The position numbers and the translations under genes are program-made. A model generated the notes under the pieces. The model was given only the letters and a program-made list of their open reading frames with translations, was not told the DNA's origin and searched no databases. Shown piece after piece: positions 10,051-21,600 of a DNA stretch of 64,000 nucleotides; the first letter of the stretch is position 1, and every line of letters begins with the position of its first letter. This DNA comes from Anisakis pegreffii (lineage: Eukaryota > Nematoda > Chromadorea > Rhabditida > Anisakidae), in NCBI GenBank assembly GCA_035041965.1, contig JAPYMA010000743.1, positions 1 to 64,000 of the forward strand, given 5' to 3'.

Positions 10051-12123
10051 ATGGTTTCATTATCATCGTACTCGTCACCACGTTCCTCTTCATCATCAAA
10101 ATCTGGCATCCGTCAGTCACTATCGTTCTTCAGTTATTCTGCATTATTTGGTTTCATCATGCTTTTCGTTCTACCGATTACGATCAGTAGCAGCACTGAA
10201 CTCGCTTTCTTGAATCCGAATGATCGTCTCGCACAACAACACTTTTCGACACCAGAGTAAGAGTTTCAATTCGCTGAATTCCTCTGTAGCAGACGGAGTC
10301 TAACAAAGGTTTTTGATTGAGGTTCAAATCACAAGTGCTTGCTTAACCTCTGAGACCGCGTCGGTGCTAATCACCTCTTAGATTTGTTGTTTTAACTTTG
10401 CCTGATGTCACCTCCCACAAACCATTTTTGTGAAAAAGATTCTAACACACGAGTCATATATTGCCGATCAAAAATTCACAGTATTCAGTCATCAGTTATC
10501 ATTCTCACACTATCGACAATCTGACGTGCCAAAGTTCTGCTTCGTTGTTAAGTGGCTATTTGGTTGGATACATTCGAGTAAACAGTATCACTCGCTAGTG
10601 CACGAGAACAATTTAGAAAGATGATTGCGACGAAACGGATGAACTTCTTGCAAAGAATTATTCCACTGCTACCTCTACTCACTTGACAGTGATCATAGAT
10701 TATTGTTGGTATTGAAGAGGGGATGGGCGATTTAGCTGTGATCCTTGTTCAAGTAAGCAGTTGGCCGAAAGAGGTTGCGAACACGATCTAAAACTGTGGT
10801 TTTCACGCGCTTCGGGCCATTTGCCTCTGTCTTATTACTTCCAGCCACTGTACTAAATCATATCCTATCCGTAATCATAGTTTATTTACTTCACCTTTTG
10901 GGTACAGCTTGCATAAACATGATTTTCTAAAAAAATGTTATCTCAAACGTGAACCTCGATCATATGCAAGTGCGGTTTTCGTCGTTCAAACATAGAAGCT
11001 TCTTGTCTGTTTCCTCAGCAGTTTTCACAAGTTTGAAACGGATTTTTGATTAGAAAAACCAAAATCGTAAAACGTGATGATGAACTACTAATAACTTAAA
11101 TCAATGGGAACGAACGATACGCCTCGAAAATTCTTTGTTCAAACCACGTTGTCAATCTGTATTAACTGTTCGCGTAAACGCAGTTGGCCAACTTGATTAA
11201 AAGGACGTTTTGGAGATAAAGTTTCACGCATCATCATCACTCAGTTGAGCAGCTAAAATGATTTCAGTCACGATCATAATTTTGATAAGGAATTGAGAAT
11301 CGTAAAGAAATTACGACGTTGTCGTCTCCTCATACATACCTAATTGCATTGCGTGTTTCTTTTACAATCACTGAAAGCTTTTCTCTCAATCAAGCATTCA
11401 TTCATCTACGAAGATTCGAAGCAAAATGAAATTGAGTTTCATCTGATTACGGTCGTCATCATCATTTTTGCATTGATGATGAAGTTGCTGCTTGAATGCT
11501 GAATGAAGAACGTTCAAATATATTGTATAAAATGAACATCACCGCTAATGATTTTATCTCATTGTTTTGTCTCGTCACTGCCGTTCTTATTTTACTATAA
11601 TCCTTCGATTCATTCATTCTCTTAAGTTTTTCACCACCGACACCGAATGACCAGTCAGTTTTCTGGTAAACTTGCTGTTGCCGCAGCGCAGCATCTGTTG
11701 ATACTGATACTGAATATTTATTAGCTAAACATTTGTCATTCTGCCAGCTATCCATATGTTATAATAAGAAATACTAATGATGATAATAATAGTGATGATA
11801 ATTGTAGCAATAGCAGTAATACTAATAATCTCAATTCGAATTTTGGAAGGCTTTATTTTTTGTGCATTTCTGATAATCATGATCATTAGAACAGCAATTT
11901 CAGACTGACAGCAAATTATGATGTGAAGGAACAAGAAAGAGAAGCAGCTGCAGCGATGATGGGAGATAGCAACACTGCGATTGGAGCACCAAAAAGGACA
12001 GTTTATTTGCGACAGCCACAATTCAAACGTTTGAGACCATGTTTCTACAGTCCGATACAGTGTCTGATGAAGAAGAAACGTTCTGACGAGACAATTCATC
12101 TCGGTGATATTGTTTTTAAGTGA
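10051..12123 (+). CDS. neuropeptide precursor with allatostatin-C/somatostatin-like ring peptide
   Basis: The model has two exons, 10051-10256 and 11904-12123, joined across a 1,647-base intron (donor GTAAGA, acceptor AATTTCAG, phases fit), giving 141 residues. Residues 26-52 contain a hydrophobic core (LFGFIMLFVLPI) that can act as a signal peptide after an unusually long Ser-rich N-region. The C-terminal part reads like a prohormone: dibasic KR at 99-100, then TVYLRQPQF, KR at 110-111, then LRPCFYSPIQCLM (112-124), KKKR (125-128) and a short tail. The core C-x6-C with Pro fourth in the ring, CFYSPIQC, matches the arthropod allatostatin-C pattern CYFNPISC. No Gly precedes KKKR, so the C-terminus should be free acid, as in many allatostatin-C peptides. 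Processing would occur in dense-core vesicles. No neighbour suggests its function. The family assignment is inference from one motif plus cleavage sites. Confidence 0.7.
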
Positions 12124-12275
12124 ACGAAAAAAGGAATCACCACTCAGGACACACTTCAGCAAACATAATCATGCATTCGTTTATTCACATAAATATTTTG
12201 AATCATTTCTATTCGGTTTTCGTTATCCATCTAATAACCTTTCAACACTAAACGAACGAAATGTAAAAAGCTGCG

Positions 12276-12281
12276 AATAAA
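12276..12281 (+). terminator. AATAAA polyadenylation signal of the neuropeptide gene
   Basis: AATAAA lies about 155 bases after the stop codon of the neuropeptide precursor on the same strand. It supports the 11904-12123 exon being the terminal exon. Confidence 0.55.
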
Positions 12282-13025
12282 TATTTTAGAGTGTTAATGT
12301 GGTGAAAACGCAGTGTTAGTTCACTGAATTTTATGATGGAGCGAACAGTTTATTGTTAGATAGAAATAGTACATTATTAGTCAGCATGACAATCAACTGC
12401 ACACAGTTTAACGTTATGATGAAGTCACCAAGCTACATGACGGATCTTCCGAAACTGAACCCCGTCTCATGAAATAAGCATTTTCTTCCGTCAACATACG
12501 TACTAACTTGACGATCAATATGGCTTGAATGTGTTCTAATATTAGAATGATAAGTTGGCAAAAATAGCATATCTTTTGAACGGGGCATTTCCCTCCCACG
12601 ACATCCATGCTTTTTTGTACTTTATGATCTACTCAATCTGGATTATCCAAGCAATTATTTCGATTGTCAACAAATCCGAAATATCTGAAATTTATAGAGA
12701 TAGATGGTAGAATGAAATTGCCAAACTATATGATAAACCTCTCGAAATTTACCTGTATCTCAGGAACTAAACATAATTTTAAGTCTTTTTTAGTCATGTA
12801 TAAATACTTCGAAATAATATTCTGATTATTTGGAGAATTAATGAAGAATTATTGATTCATTGAGAATCAGTCGGTCAGATGAGGATGCGATGATAGTTCA
12901 GTAAATTCATGTATTGTAAATTGAGCACATTGGTTGATGATGACCATTTGGATTGAGTTGAAGACTATGACGATAAAATGATGAACGAAACACTTAATCG
13001 AGCACCAGCAATATGACTAAACTGA
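12282..13025. other. convergent 3' intergenic region
   Basis: This AT-rich spacer lies between the 3' ends of the plus-strand peptide gene and the minus-strand guanylyl cyclase gene. I see no exon or repeat in it. The 3' UTR of the cyclase gene should lie here. Confidence 0.5.
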
Positions 13026-15551
13026 TCACGAATCTGGCCTTCTCGACTCAAGAAAGAATGTCAAGCATTGACCTTTGCCCTGGAAAAAAGTTTTCGTTAC
13101 TATTTGAAGCAAGAAATTCATCCGTAAATGTTCGCTGGTTTCAGCTGTGTTAAGTCGTAGGTGCCATTAAAGTTTATCGTTACCTTGACATTGACTAAAC
13201 CACGCTCTGTGATCACGAACTGAGGATAAAAACACTTCAAAAGACTGCCACTGCTTTCACTCATCTGCAACATTAATCACTCATGTCAACTGATGCTCAC
13301 ATGAATTCATTCGGTTTCATAAGCACATCAAAGTGAACAATTTTGTTAGAGTTTTGCAATTCATGTACTGCATAGAAAGAAATTACTTTTGAAGAAACAG
13401 CAACATTACACATGCTTCGTTATCACTATGTGAAAGGAATTCAACATGCCTGTATCTTATTCGCAAGCCCGGTACTCTCCATACGTGACGCCATATTAAC
13501 CGTATCACCGAATAGACAATATCGTGGTGTCGCTAAACCAACAACACCAGCTGCTACCGAACCACTATGGAAACCAATACGAATCGCTGGTGTACCATCG
13601 TTATGATAGGATAGGTTAAAAGTGCTCATAAACTGAAATTGATTCCTCAACTCCCGATGAAGGAAATTTTTGATCCGTTGAGCACAAACGACTTGATTGG
13701 ACAAATGTAATTTTTATTTTCATTACGATTTTTAATATGTTCGCTTTACATTCAACTTATCGAAATTTTCACTTGGCATTACGTTAGAATTGCTTCGATT
13801 GTTGCCCAGAAATGAATCAAATGCGACAAAAGTGTGCGGTATCCGTGCAGAACTGTCTGGAGACCAGCATTATCACTCATGGCTCCAAGTCCACCTATCT
13901 ATTCGAAATGGTAATGACTGATTCAAATTCAAAAATGTGGATGATTAATTTCAATTCATATTAATGAGATTTAAAAACGGTCAACTGACTGCATTCATTT
14001 TGAGTGCGATATCGGCGATATTTCGAATATGTGCATTGCCGTTTTCCTTTGGCACACCCGAAACAATCATATACGCATCACTTATCGTTTCAACCTGAAG
14101 TCGAGTAATAGTTCTTGAACTGAGCGCAACACTGAATGACTGAATTTTTGACTGTTATTTAATCTGCGATTATTTGTTTTTTTTTTGATTGAACTTCATG
14201 ATTGCAGATGAAATTATGGCGGAGATAAAACGAGAACGATAAGGTAGCTGAAAAAATTTACAGTTGAGATGAACCTTGTAAGCGTCATGTTTTGCAATGA
14301 TATCATCGAAACCAGCGAATATATCGTTGAGGAATTGTATCACTTGAGTTGGCGTCGCAGATGCAGACATTTTCGCAAATCCGGGAATATCCGAGAAAAG
14401 TACCGTAGCACATGCGTACAATTGTGGATGCACTGTTTTGCCAAGCTTCAAGTCTTCAGCCACCGACCTTTCAAACAAACAACGAGCAATCGTTTTAGCA
14501 GCAAGCATTGATGAAATACACCGCGATCGAACAACGTGCAAAACAATAGAAATCAGTGAAAACGTTCGCAAAAATGGGAATGAAGAATAGTGTCTAGGAT
14601 AATAGGATAAAGCTATGAGAGTGTATACAAGACGTTTGAAAAGAATGCGAATTCATACAGGGAATGAAATTACCCGTTTTGGGTAATTTGGGATTGTCAG
14701 GGAGGGGGATAATGATGTGGGTCGGAAAATGAATATTTCATGCAGTCGTCAGTTATGATAGAACGCCATTGTGATGGTGTATTTTTTTTACTCGAATATC
14801 TAAACGCGGCTCGCTCATGAAAACACTCTTCTTTATCCTATTTTCTGAGGTCTACAATTGCTATCCTTTGCATTGCCAATGAAAAGTTACACTATGAAGA
14901 ATTGCGTTGATTGAAACGAATTCGTTCATTTTTCTTTAATTACTATGGAAAGTTATGCTTGAATGTATGAACGTTTCGGTTGACGAGACGAGTGCTGGAA
15001 TGAATTAATTTCATAAATTGTATTTGCCATCGTAAGATTTACTTTTGGAATGGAAATGTGAAAAGAAACTTTGGAGGGCTTCATGAATTTCAGCAAAACT
15101 TTCAACTAACCTCGGGAGCATATTGTAAAGAAGGCGATCGGCTTGTTGCTGTGCTTCTTCAAGTAAACTTGTCCTCTCACGAACTTGTGTCTCCAAATTT
15201 TGAGTGTACTAAAAATTGAAACAAAGGAAACCGTGAAAAATAATTTGTGAGTGAAGTGAATCGAGACACGGCAACACACACAGTTTTAGAGTTATGACCG
15301 TATTCGGAAAGATGTATAAAAAGTTATCAGTGATGCTTGAATTGTAAGAAGCGAATTCGTTGATTGTTAATTGGATCGCCAATTTGCAACTGGTGCAGTA
15401 GCCAGAACAATTGCAGTATTATCTGAGTCATGCATCATGGAACGATCAAGCAAATATATATCTGTCGCTCACCTCTTCCATCATTTTCATCATTTGATCG
15501 ACAAGTGATCCACTACCACCACTGTAATTATTATCACACTTATTAATAAAG

Positions 15552-15604
<53 letters not shown>

Positions 15605-18600
15605 GTTATTATCATCATGATCGCCAGATTCAATGAAATCCTGGGACAATCCAGCATTTCAATGGAAACACAGCGCGTTTACTTGAATGAAACTAATTAG
15701 GTATGAATACAAGTATTCACAGGGGATCCCGACACTTGAATCGCATCCTGGTATTGTGTCTTGAAAAATGCGACGATTTTGAGATATGATAAAACACTTT
15801 ATAATTTTCGTTATTTGTACATCGATCTGCAATCACGCATCAGCCAATCATCCCACTTCATTCACAGTCAGTGATATTTGTTGTTTACCACCCAAGCGGC
15901 GACAAATGGATAAATCATTAGATGACTAATCAGTGCCATCTCAGCTTTCGTTTTTCATAAAGTATAAGCGAGAGCTTCTTAATATCATCACTCTTGCTTC
16001 ATCTTCCGTCATCACTGTTGCTTTGTTTTATCGCCTTTCAATCCCGGGATTGAATAGCGATCCCAAGAATCAATTCCAATCTCGCGAATGGAAAATGATT
16101 GGGATTTCCAAGCATAATGAATACATATGAGCAGATGAATGTTGTTAGTTTTAATCCTAATGTTCATATGTGAGGGGATTATAGCATTTCTTAGTTAAGA
16201 GTTGAAGATATGAATGATAATCATGTGAATTAAAGATGCTTCGTCCGACAAGAATTGATGATTGGCAAAAAAGAATGATGACATGTATTTGAAGGTCAAG
16301 AGATTTGCTATTATTATTAGTATTGCGAAACTTATAAAAGAGTCGACAGACCATGATTTTAAATTTGAGCGAACAATCGCTTTGATTTTTTTGATATTCG
16401 GTCGAGATTCAGGTGCTTCCAGCCAGCATGCTTCAATCGCAGACAACAACTGCATATTGTAGCCACCGTCATTCGGGAATGTTGGACGCATGAACGCTTC
16501 TTCTTCATTTGCATTTGCAATCTTTTCGAGTATTACTTAAGTGCACACACTTTTTACATTCACCATTCACTGATGTTGCACATACTCAATGCATCTTTTA
16601 TCGTGAAGAATCAGTGCAAACGAATAGTCAACGTACTTGTTTTAGTCATTTGTCTTTCATAGAATGGTTCCACTCGGTAGAGTATTTGGTAGATTACCAT
16701 ACCAAGACTATAAATATCAGCCGCTTGTGTGCCTTCTGGAATATATTTTGTGGCTAATATCTCTCGTATCACTTCTGGTGCCAGTTGAATTCGCTCTGAA
16801 ATTTTGAGTTCATTTATGCATCTCATTTTTTCCTTTCATTCTGATCATTTCGTGCAAAATTTTACTGATGTTCAGTCCATTCACAACATTTTCGTTCGAT
16901 CATTATATGCTCTATTGATCATCATTAGTAACTTAACAGAGCGACTGCAGTAATTTCAGCTGTGAAGCTCAGTTTAGAGTAATTGGCTTGAAGTTAGTTC
17001 ATCTCGAAATAGCCACAACCTTTGAGGTTCTCGTTTTGCATTGCGACACTTTCATTGTGAACATCTCCATCGTCCTTCGGCTCCAGTTTTTTCGATTTAT
17101 GTTTGTCTTTATTATCGTTTTCTTTATCATCAGTCCCTTCAGCCGCATGTCTAATTTCATGATGACGTAATTTATCAGCGATCATAACCTAAACAAGCAG
17201 ATCAGTCAGTTGGAATTGTGCACAAGAAATCCAGAAGCTAAAGCATTAGGTTTTGTTATATCGTGCGTTCATGAAAGCAACCTCAGTAGCATAATTTGAT
17301 AGCCGAATATTCCAGTTTGAATCGACCATGCAGTTTTGTAGACACAGGTAACCGTGTACGAGAATTTCTGATGAATGAAGATGGGCCAAACCCTTCAATG
17401 AAAGATCAAACTGACTTGAAAATGTTTTATGAAATCGAAGAAGAGTATTTGAATGAACAGAAGACTGTCAACAAATGAGATGACAGTTAAGCAAAACGAT
17501 CGAATTCCCTAAATTGCCTAATGAAAATTGTTAAATCAGTCACTCACTCACCTTCACAACATCTTTAGCAAATGAGATTTGAAAGTTTCGACCTAATTTT
17601 AGTTCTTCATTGAAAAGAATGTCCTGTAAAAGAATATTTTCAAAAATGTTTTCATTTTAACAACAAATGTGGCCACTTCCAATCAACATTTTCGATTTAA
17701 TCACCATTGAGAAAAATCTTATACTTATTAACTGAACAAGTGAACTTATGCACATTCAGATATGTTGAAAACAACTGCTTTCTGATGTGAGCTTTTTGAA
17801 CCCTTCGTTAAACCAAGTCAATTGTGAGAAGCGAAACATGACAGTAAGCTGTGCACAAACCTCAAGGCTTCCACGTTGACAGTAATTCCACAGTACGATG
17901 AATTCATTTGGCTGGTTGAAGGAAATACCGTAAAATTTGTTTAAATTATCATTTTCAAGTAATTTCACCTGAAAAGACAGTTTTTTCTATGGAGTATAAA
18001 AATGCGACATTTTTATTTAGGAAACGAAACCAGAAAATTGGCTCTATTTTTGAAGATTTGGTATCTCAAAATGTTCCCGAATCAAATGCTTGCCGAAAAA
18101 CTCGCATATGATTTTCATCCTGGAAGCAAATGAAAGGAGTGTGAGCAGCGCTTGAATGTGTCCATAAGATGAAAAAAAATACAATGATGATGAAAGAATG
18201 CACTGACCGCTTTAAGTAGTTTTAGCTCTTTTCGTACAAATGTCAAATGGCGATTCTGAATGTATGTTTTAGCTTCCAATCGAATCCCATTGCAGATGAC
18301 TTGTTGCGTACCAAACGTTGTCATAACAACGCTCCGTGATGCATCACTGTCAAGAAATGAGCCACTCTGACCAGTGTATCTGGACAGATCTGATTTCTGA
18401 AATTCGAAACCTTATCCAAATTTAATGGCCACACCCAATGTGATGCACCACTCGAGAGCCGAATAAAATTACAGCCGATCAGAGGAGATTTATGAAAGTT
18501 TATTCCAAACTGTGTTCATCTATGGCATCAATTTATGAATATGTACACTTCTGAATTATGAATCAGTGAATCTCGCTGAAAAATATATAACTGCGAGATT

Positions 18601-21600
18601 TGAAATAATTTACCGAACGAGCGACTGCGAAACGAATATCCTCGCGCGGTACTCGCCATATCATTTGATTTAGTCTACGTTCCAATCTAAAAATTTTGCG
18701 CCTAGAAGTATAAGAACAATTAATATTCATAATCAGTGAGGCTCCGAGCGAATTACACTGAAATCATCACGGGTGATTATAACACGTTATTGTTACTTCA
18801 ATCAAGGCAAAATCATCAACACGAAAATGATGGAAACATAAACAGGTAGATGTTGAGAAAAATTATTGCTCTATTAAAGATGAACACTACTGAAAGTTTG
18901 ATACGGAGAACACATAAATTTTGATGATTGTAAGATGGAAAAAGTTTTGAGTTTAATGTCTCCAGATGAAAGATTTAAATTTTTTCAAGAACAAATCGAT
19001 TCCGGAGAGAAACCACTGAACAACTAACAGTTTGTGATAGAGAATATATCCGATCAGTACAGAAACTAGAAGGAATAGTGAGAAGCCAGTGACAACCATT
19101 AAAATGGTATGATCACAAAGATGACCATCATAGCCGCATTCTGGCATATCAGGTGGCGGTTGACCGTCTTCTGAATCCCAGTAATTTTGAATCAGTTCAT
19201 GCGCTACCTGAATTGACAGAAAAACTGATCTCAACAGGTTCATTAAGCTTGCAAATAGCATTTTGATCAAATTCACAAGCTAACTCCAAGCTGAAATACA
19301 GAATATCGGAAATGCGACTTTTTGGACCGTAAGAGACTAAATTTAAGATTTTGCCTCTAATGCCACAATTTTGGTATCAATCGATTCGGCTCGATCAGTG
19401 TTTTATGAAAAATACAGAATTATGGTATTTTGAGAAGTCTGCGATGAAGAAATGACCACTGGAAATAATTTGAAACATTAACTTAAGCATTGCTTAAGGC
19501 TCAATCTACAAAACGTCAGTACGATTTTTGTAAACGAGCTGACGACAACATGTAAACCACATTTGCAAAAAAAAAGCACGCAGTGTAAAATCCTCAAAAT
19601 CTCAGTTTTTATTGACAATAGAATTAATTTTTTGAATAATTCAGGTTGAAAGGGTCCTGAATTAGAAGAAAAGTGTAGTGTTTTGAAAGGAAAATGCTTT
19701 CTTCCAGGGATCTAGAAGTTTTTGAAAAGGTATCTTTTCAGTATTGCAGTATCATGAGATACACAGCCAAGCTTTCTCTATGCCCAGTTTTGCTCACAAT
19801 CAGTAGTAAAATAGTTTCTGTACATCATCAGATTGGGCAGACCTTTTACTATCAAAATTGTACATAAATTGCTGAAGAATTATGTCTGGTTCCAGAGATA
19901 CATTTAAATTTCTAAAAGATTGGTATACTGCTGAGCAACTTCATTACACTGCGAAAGTCTGTCTATAAATGTGATCTCTAATTGTAAGTTGATTAGTAAT
20001 GTGTTACTGTAGGACTAGGAATTTGAAGAGTAATTCTGCAAACTCACATGTTCACTTGTGCAATTTGTTAAAAGTTTATTTTGACAACTGGATGCAAGCG
20101 TAGCCTCCAGCTCGACAACAATTGTCCTTGTTCCGTTTTTGATAAAATAAGTGGCATAGTCTGGTATACGTAGCGCATTACTGTTGATCAGTACCTGTCC
20201 GGTCATTCCTTTAAATCCATTTGAATTTCAACAATGAAGAATATTCCATCTAACGAATACAAGCTTTTATATGCAAATATAATGTTTTTTTTTGAATGGG
20301 AAAGAAGTGCAACTCTCGTAAATGCATATTTACACGTAACCAACCAATGAACTGCCGATTCGTCATTTTTTGCCAGATCATCTTACCGTTCCAAGCCACA
20401 TCCGTTCGTCCTGTCTCCTCAAGTGCATCACGTAGCGCTAATCCGTATAGGAAAAGTGCATCGTATAGTGACATGTATACCATTGAAGAGTACTGAAGAA
20501 AATGTTGAAGTTGAGTGCAGAACAACGTCAATGATGAAGCGAGAACAGAATCTACGAGAAGAAGAAAAATTCTTTGAATGGATGCGCCTTACGGTTGCAG
20601 ACACAATGCCAGTTCGTTGATAGAGTTTTTGTTGGAATCTTTCGACGAATTTAGTGTCGTAACCATGAGCTGTTATCTAAAAATGGTTCCATACAAACAA
20701 GCGAACAAACTAATCATTGCATTATAAGATGATGGCATCTTCAACACTACATAATTACAAAACACTACAATCCTCGAAAAAACCCCATTTCAGCAGCTCA
20801 GTTACAAGCGAAATTTTCTTACTGAAAATACGCAAAAAATATTCACCGTGACAGCACCATCGAATGACGCTTTCACTTCTTCTCTGTTAACATTGTTCGC
20901 TTCCCATGGCAAGTGGTTGACTTTCTATAGAAAAAATTAGTTAAAATCTAAATTTAAGCTATTTTTATTTCATTGACATTGAGCTTATTAAGATGCACTT
21001 TCATATTGCATGTTTTCATGCTTGCAAACGAAACAAGTAAATAATCATTAGTACTGAGCCAAACAATCATTAGTAAAAAAGCACTGAGCTAGCTCTGCGC
21101 AAACAATTATCAGGCAATCTCTGTTATTCTATGATCAAAATTATCTCTTTTGTTCGAATGATGATTAAATTTTGCTTAATATCTTGGTGTTTGATGCAAT
21201 TAAAAACAACGATGGTGGCACGATTTTGTGGTAATTCGTGGTTGAACAGGATATAACCAACTAATACATGAATGATCAGATAAGGTGAGACAGGATTGGA
21301 TAGGATATGATAAGATAGGACAAGTAGAGGAGGACAAAATTATCTGCTGACATGGGCAAGCCATGGCAAGATGAATACGTATTCAGCGTTGGTCATTTGT
21401 GCTCGTCGAGCGGCCACCATGAAATTCGTGGCAGCATTTATATCCAAATCGACCTCACAAACGACAACTAAAAGGAAAAACAAAATTAAATGAAACAATA
21501 AACTGAAGAATTATTCGTGAAGTTTAAATGTATTCCATGACAGATGTTGATGAAATACACTTAATGTGTTCATTTAAGTGCTGATTGATAATCACTCATC

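Noticed and set aside
13412..13606. Plus-strand frames opposite the cyclase exons
   Set aside because: They are antisense shadows. The minus-strand frame carries the cyclase signature [12 protein letters not shown] and fits its neighbours in phase.
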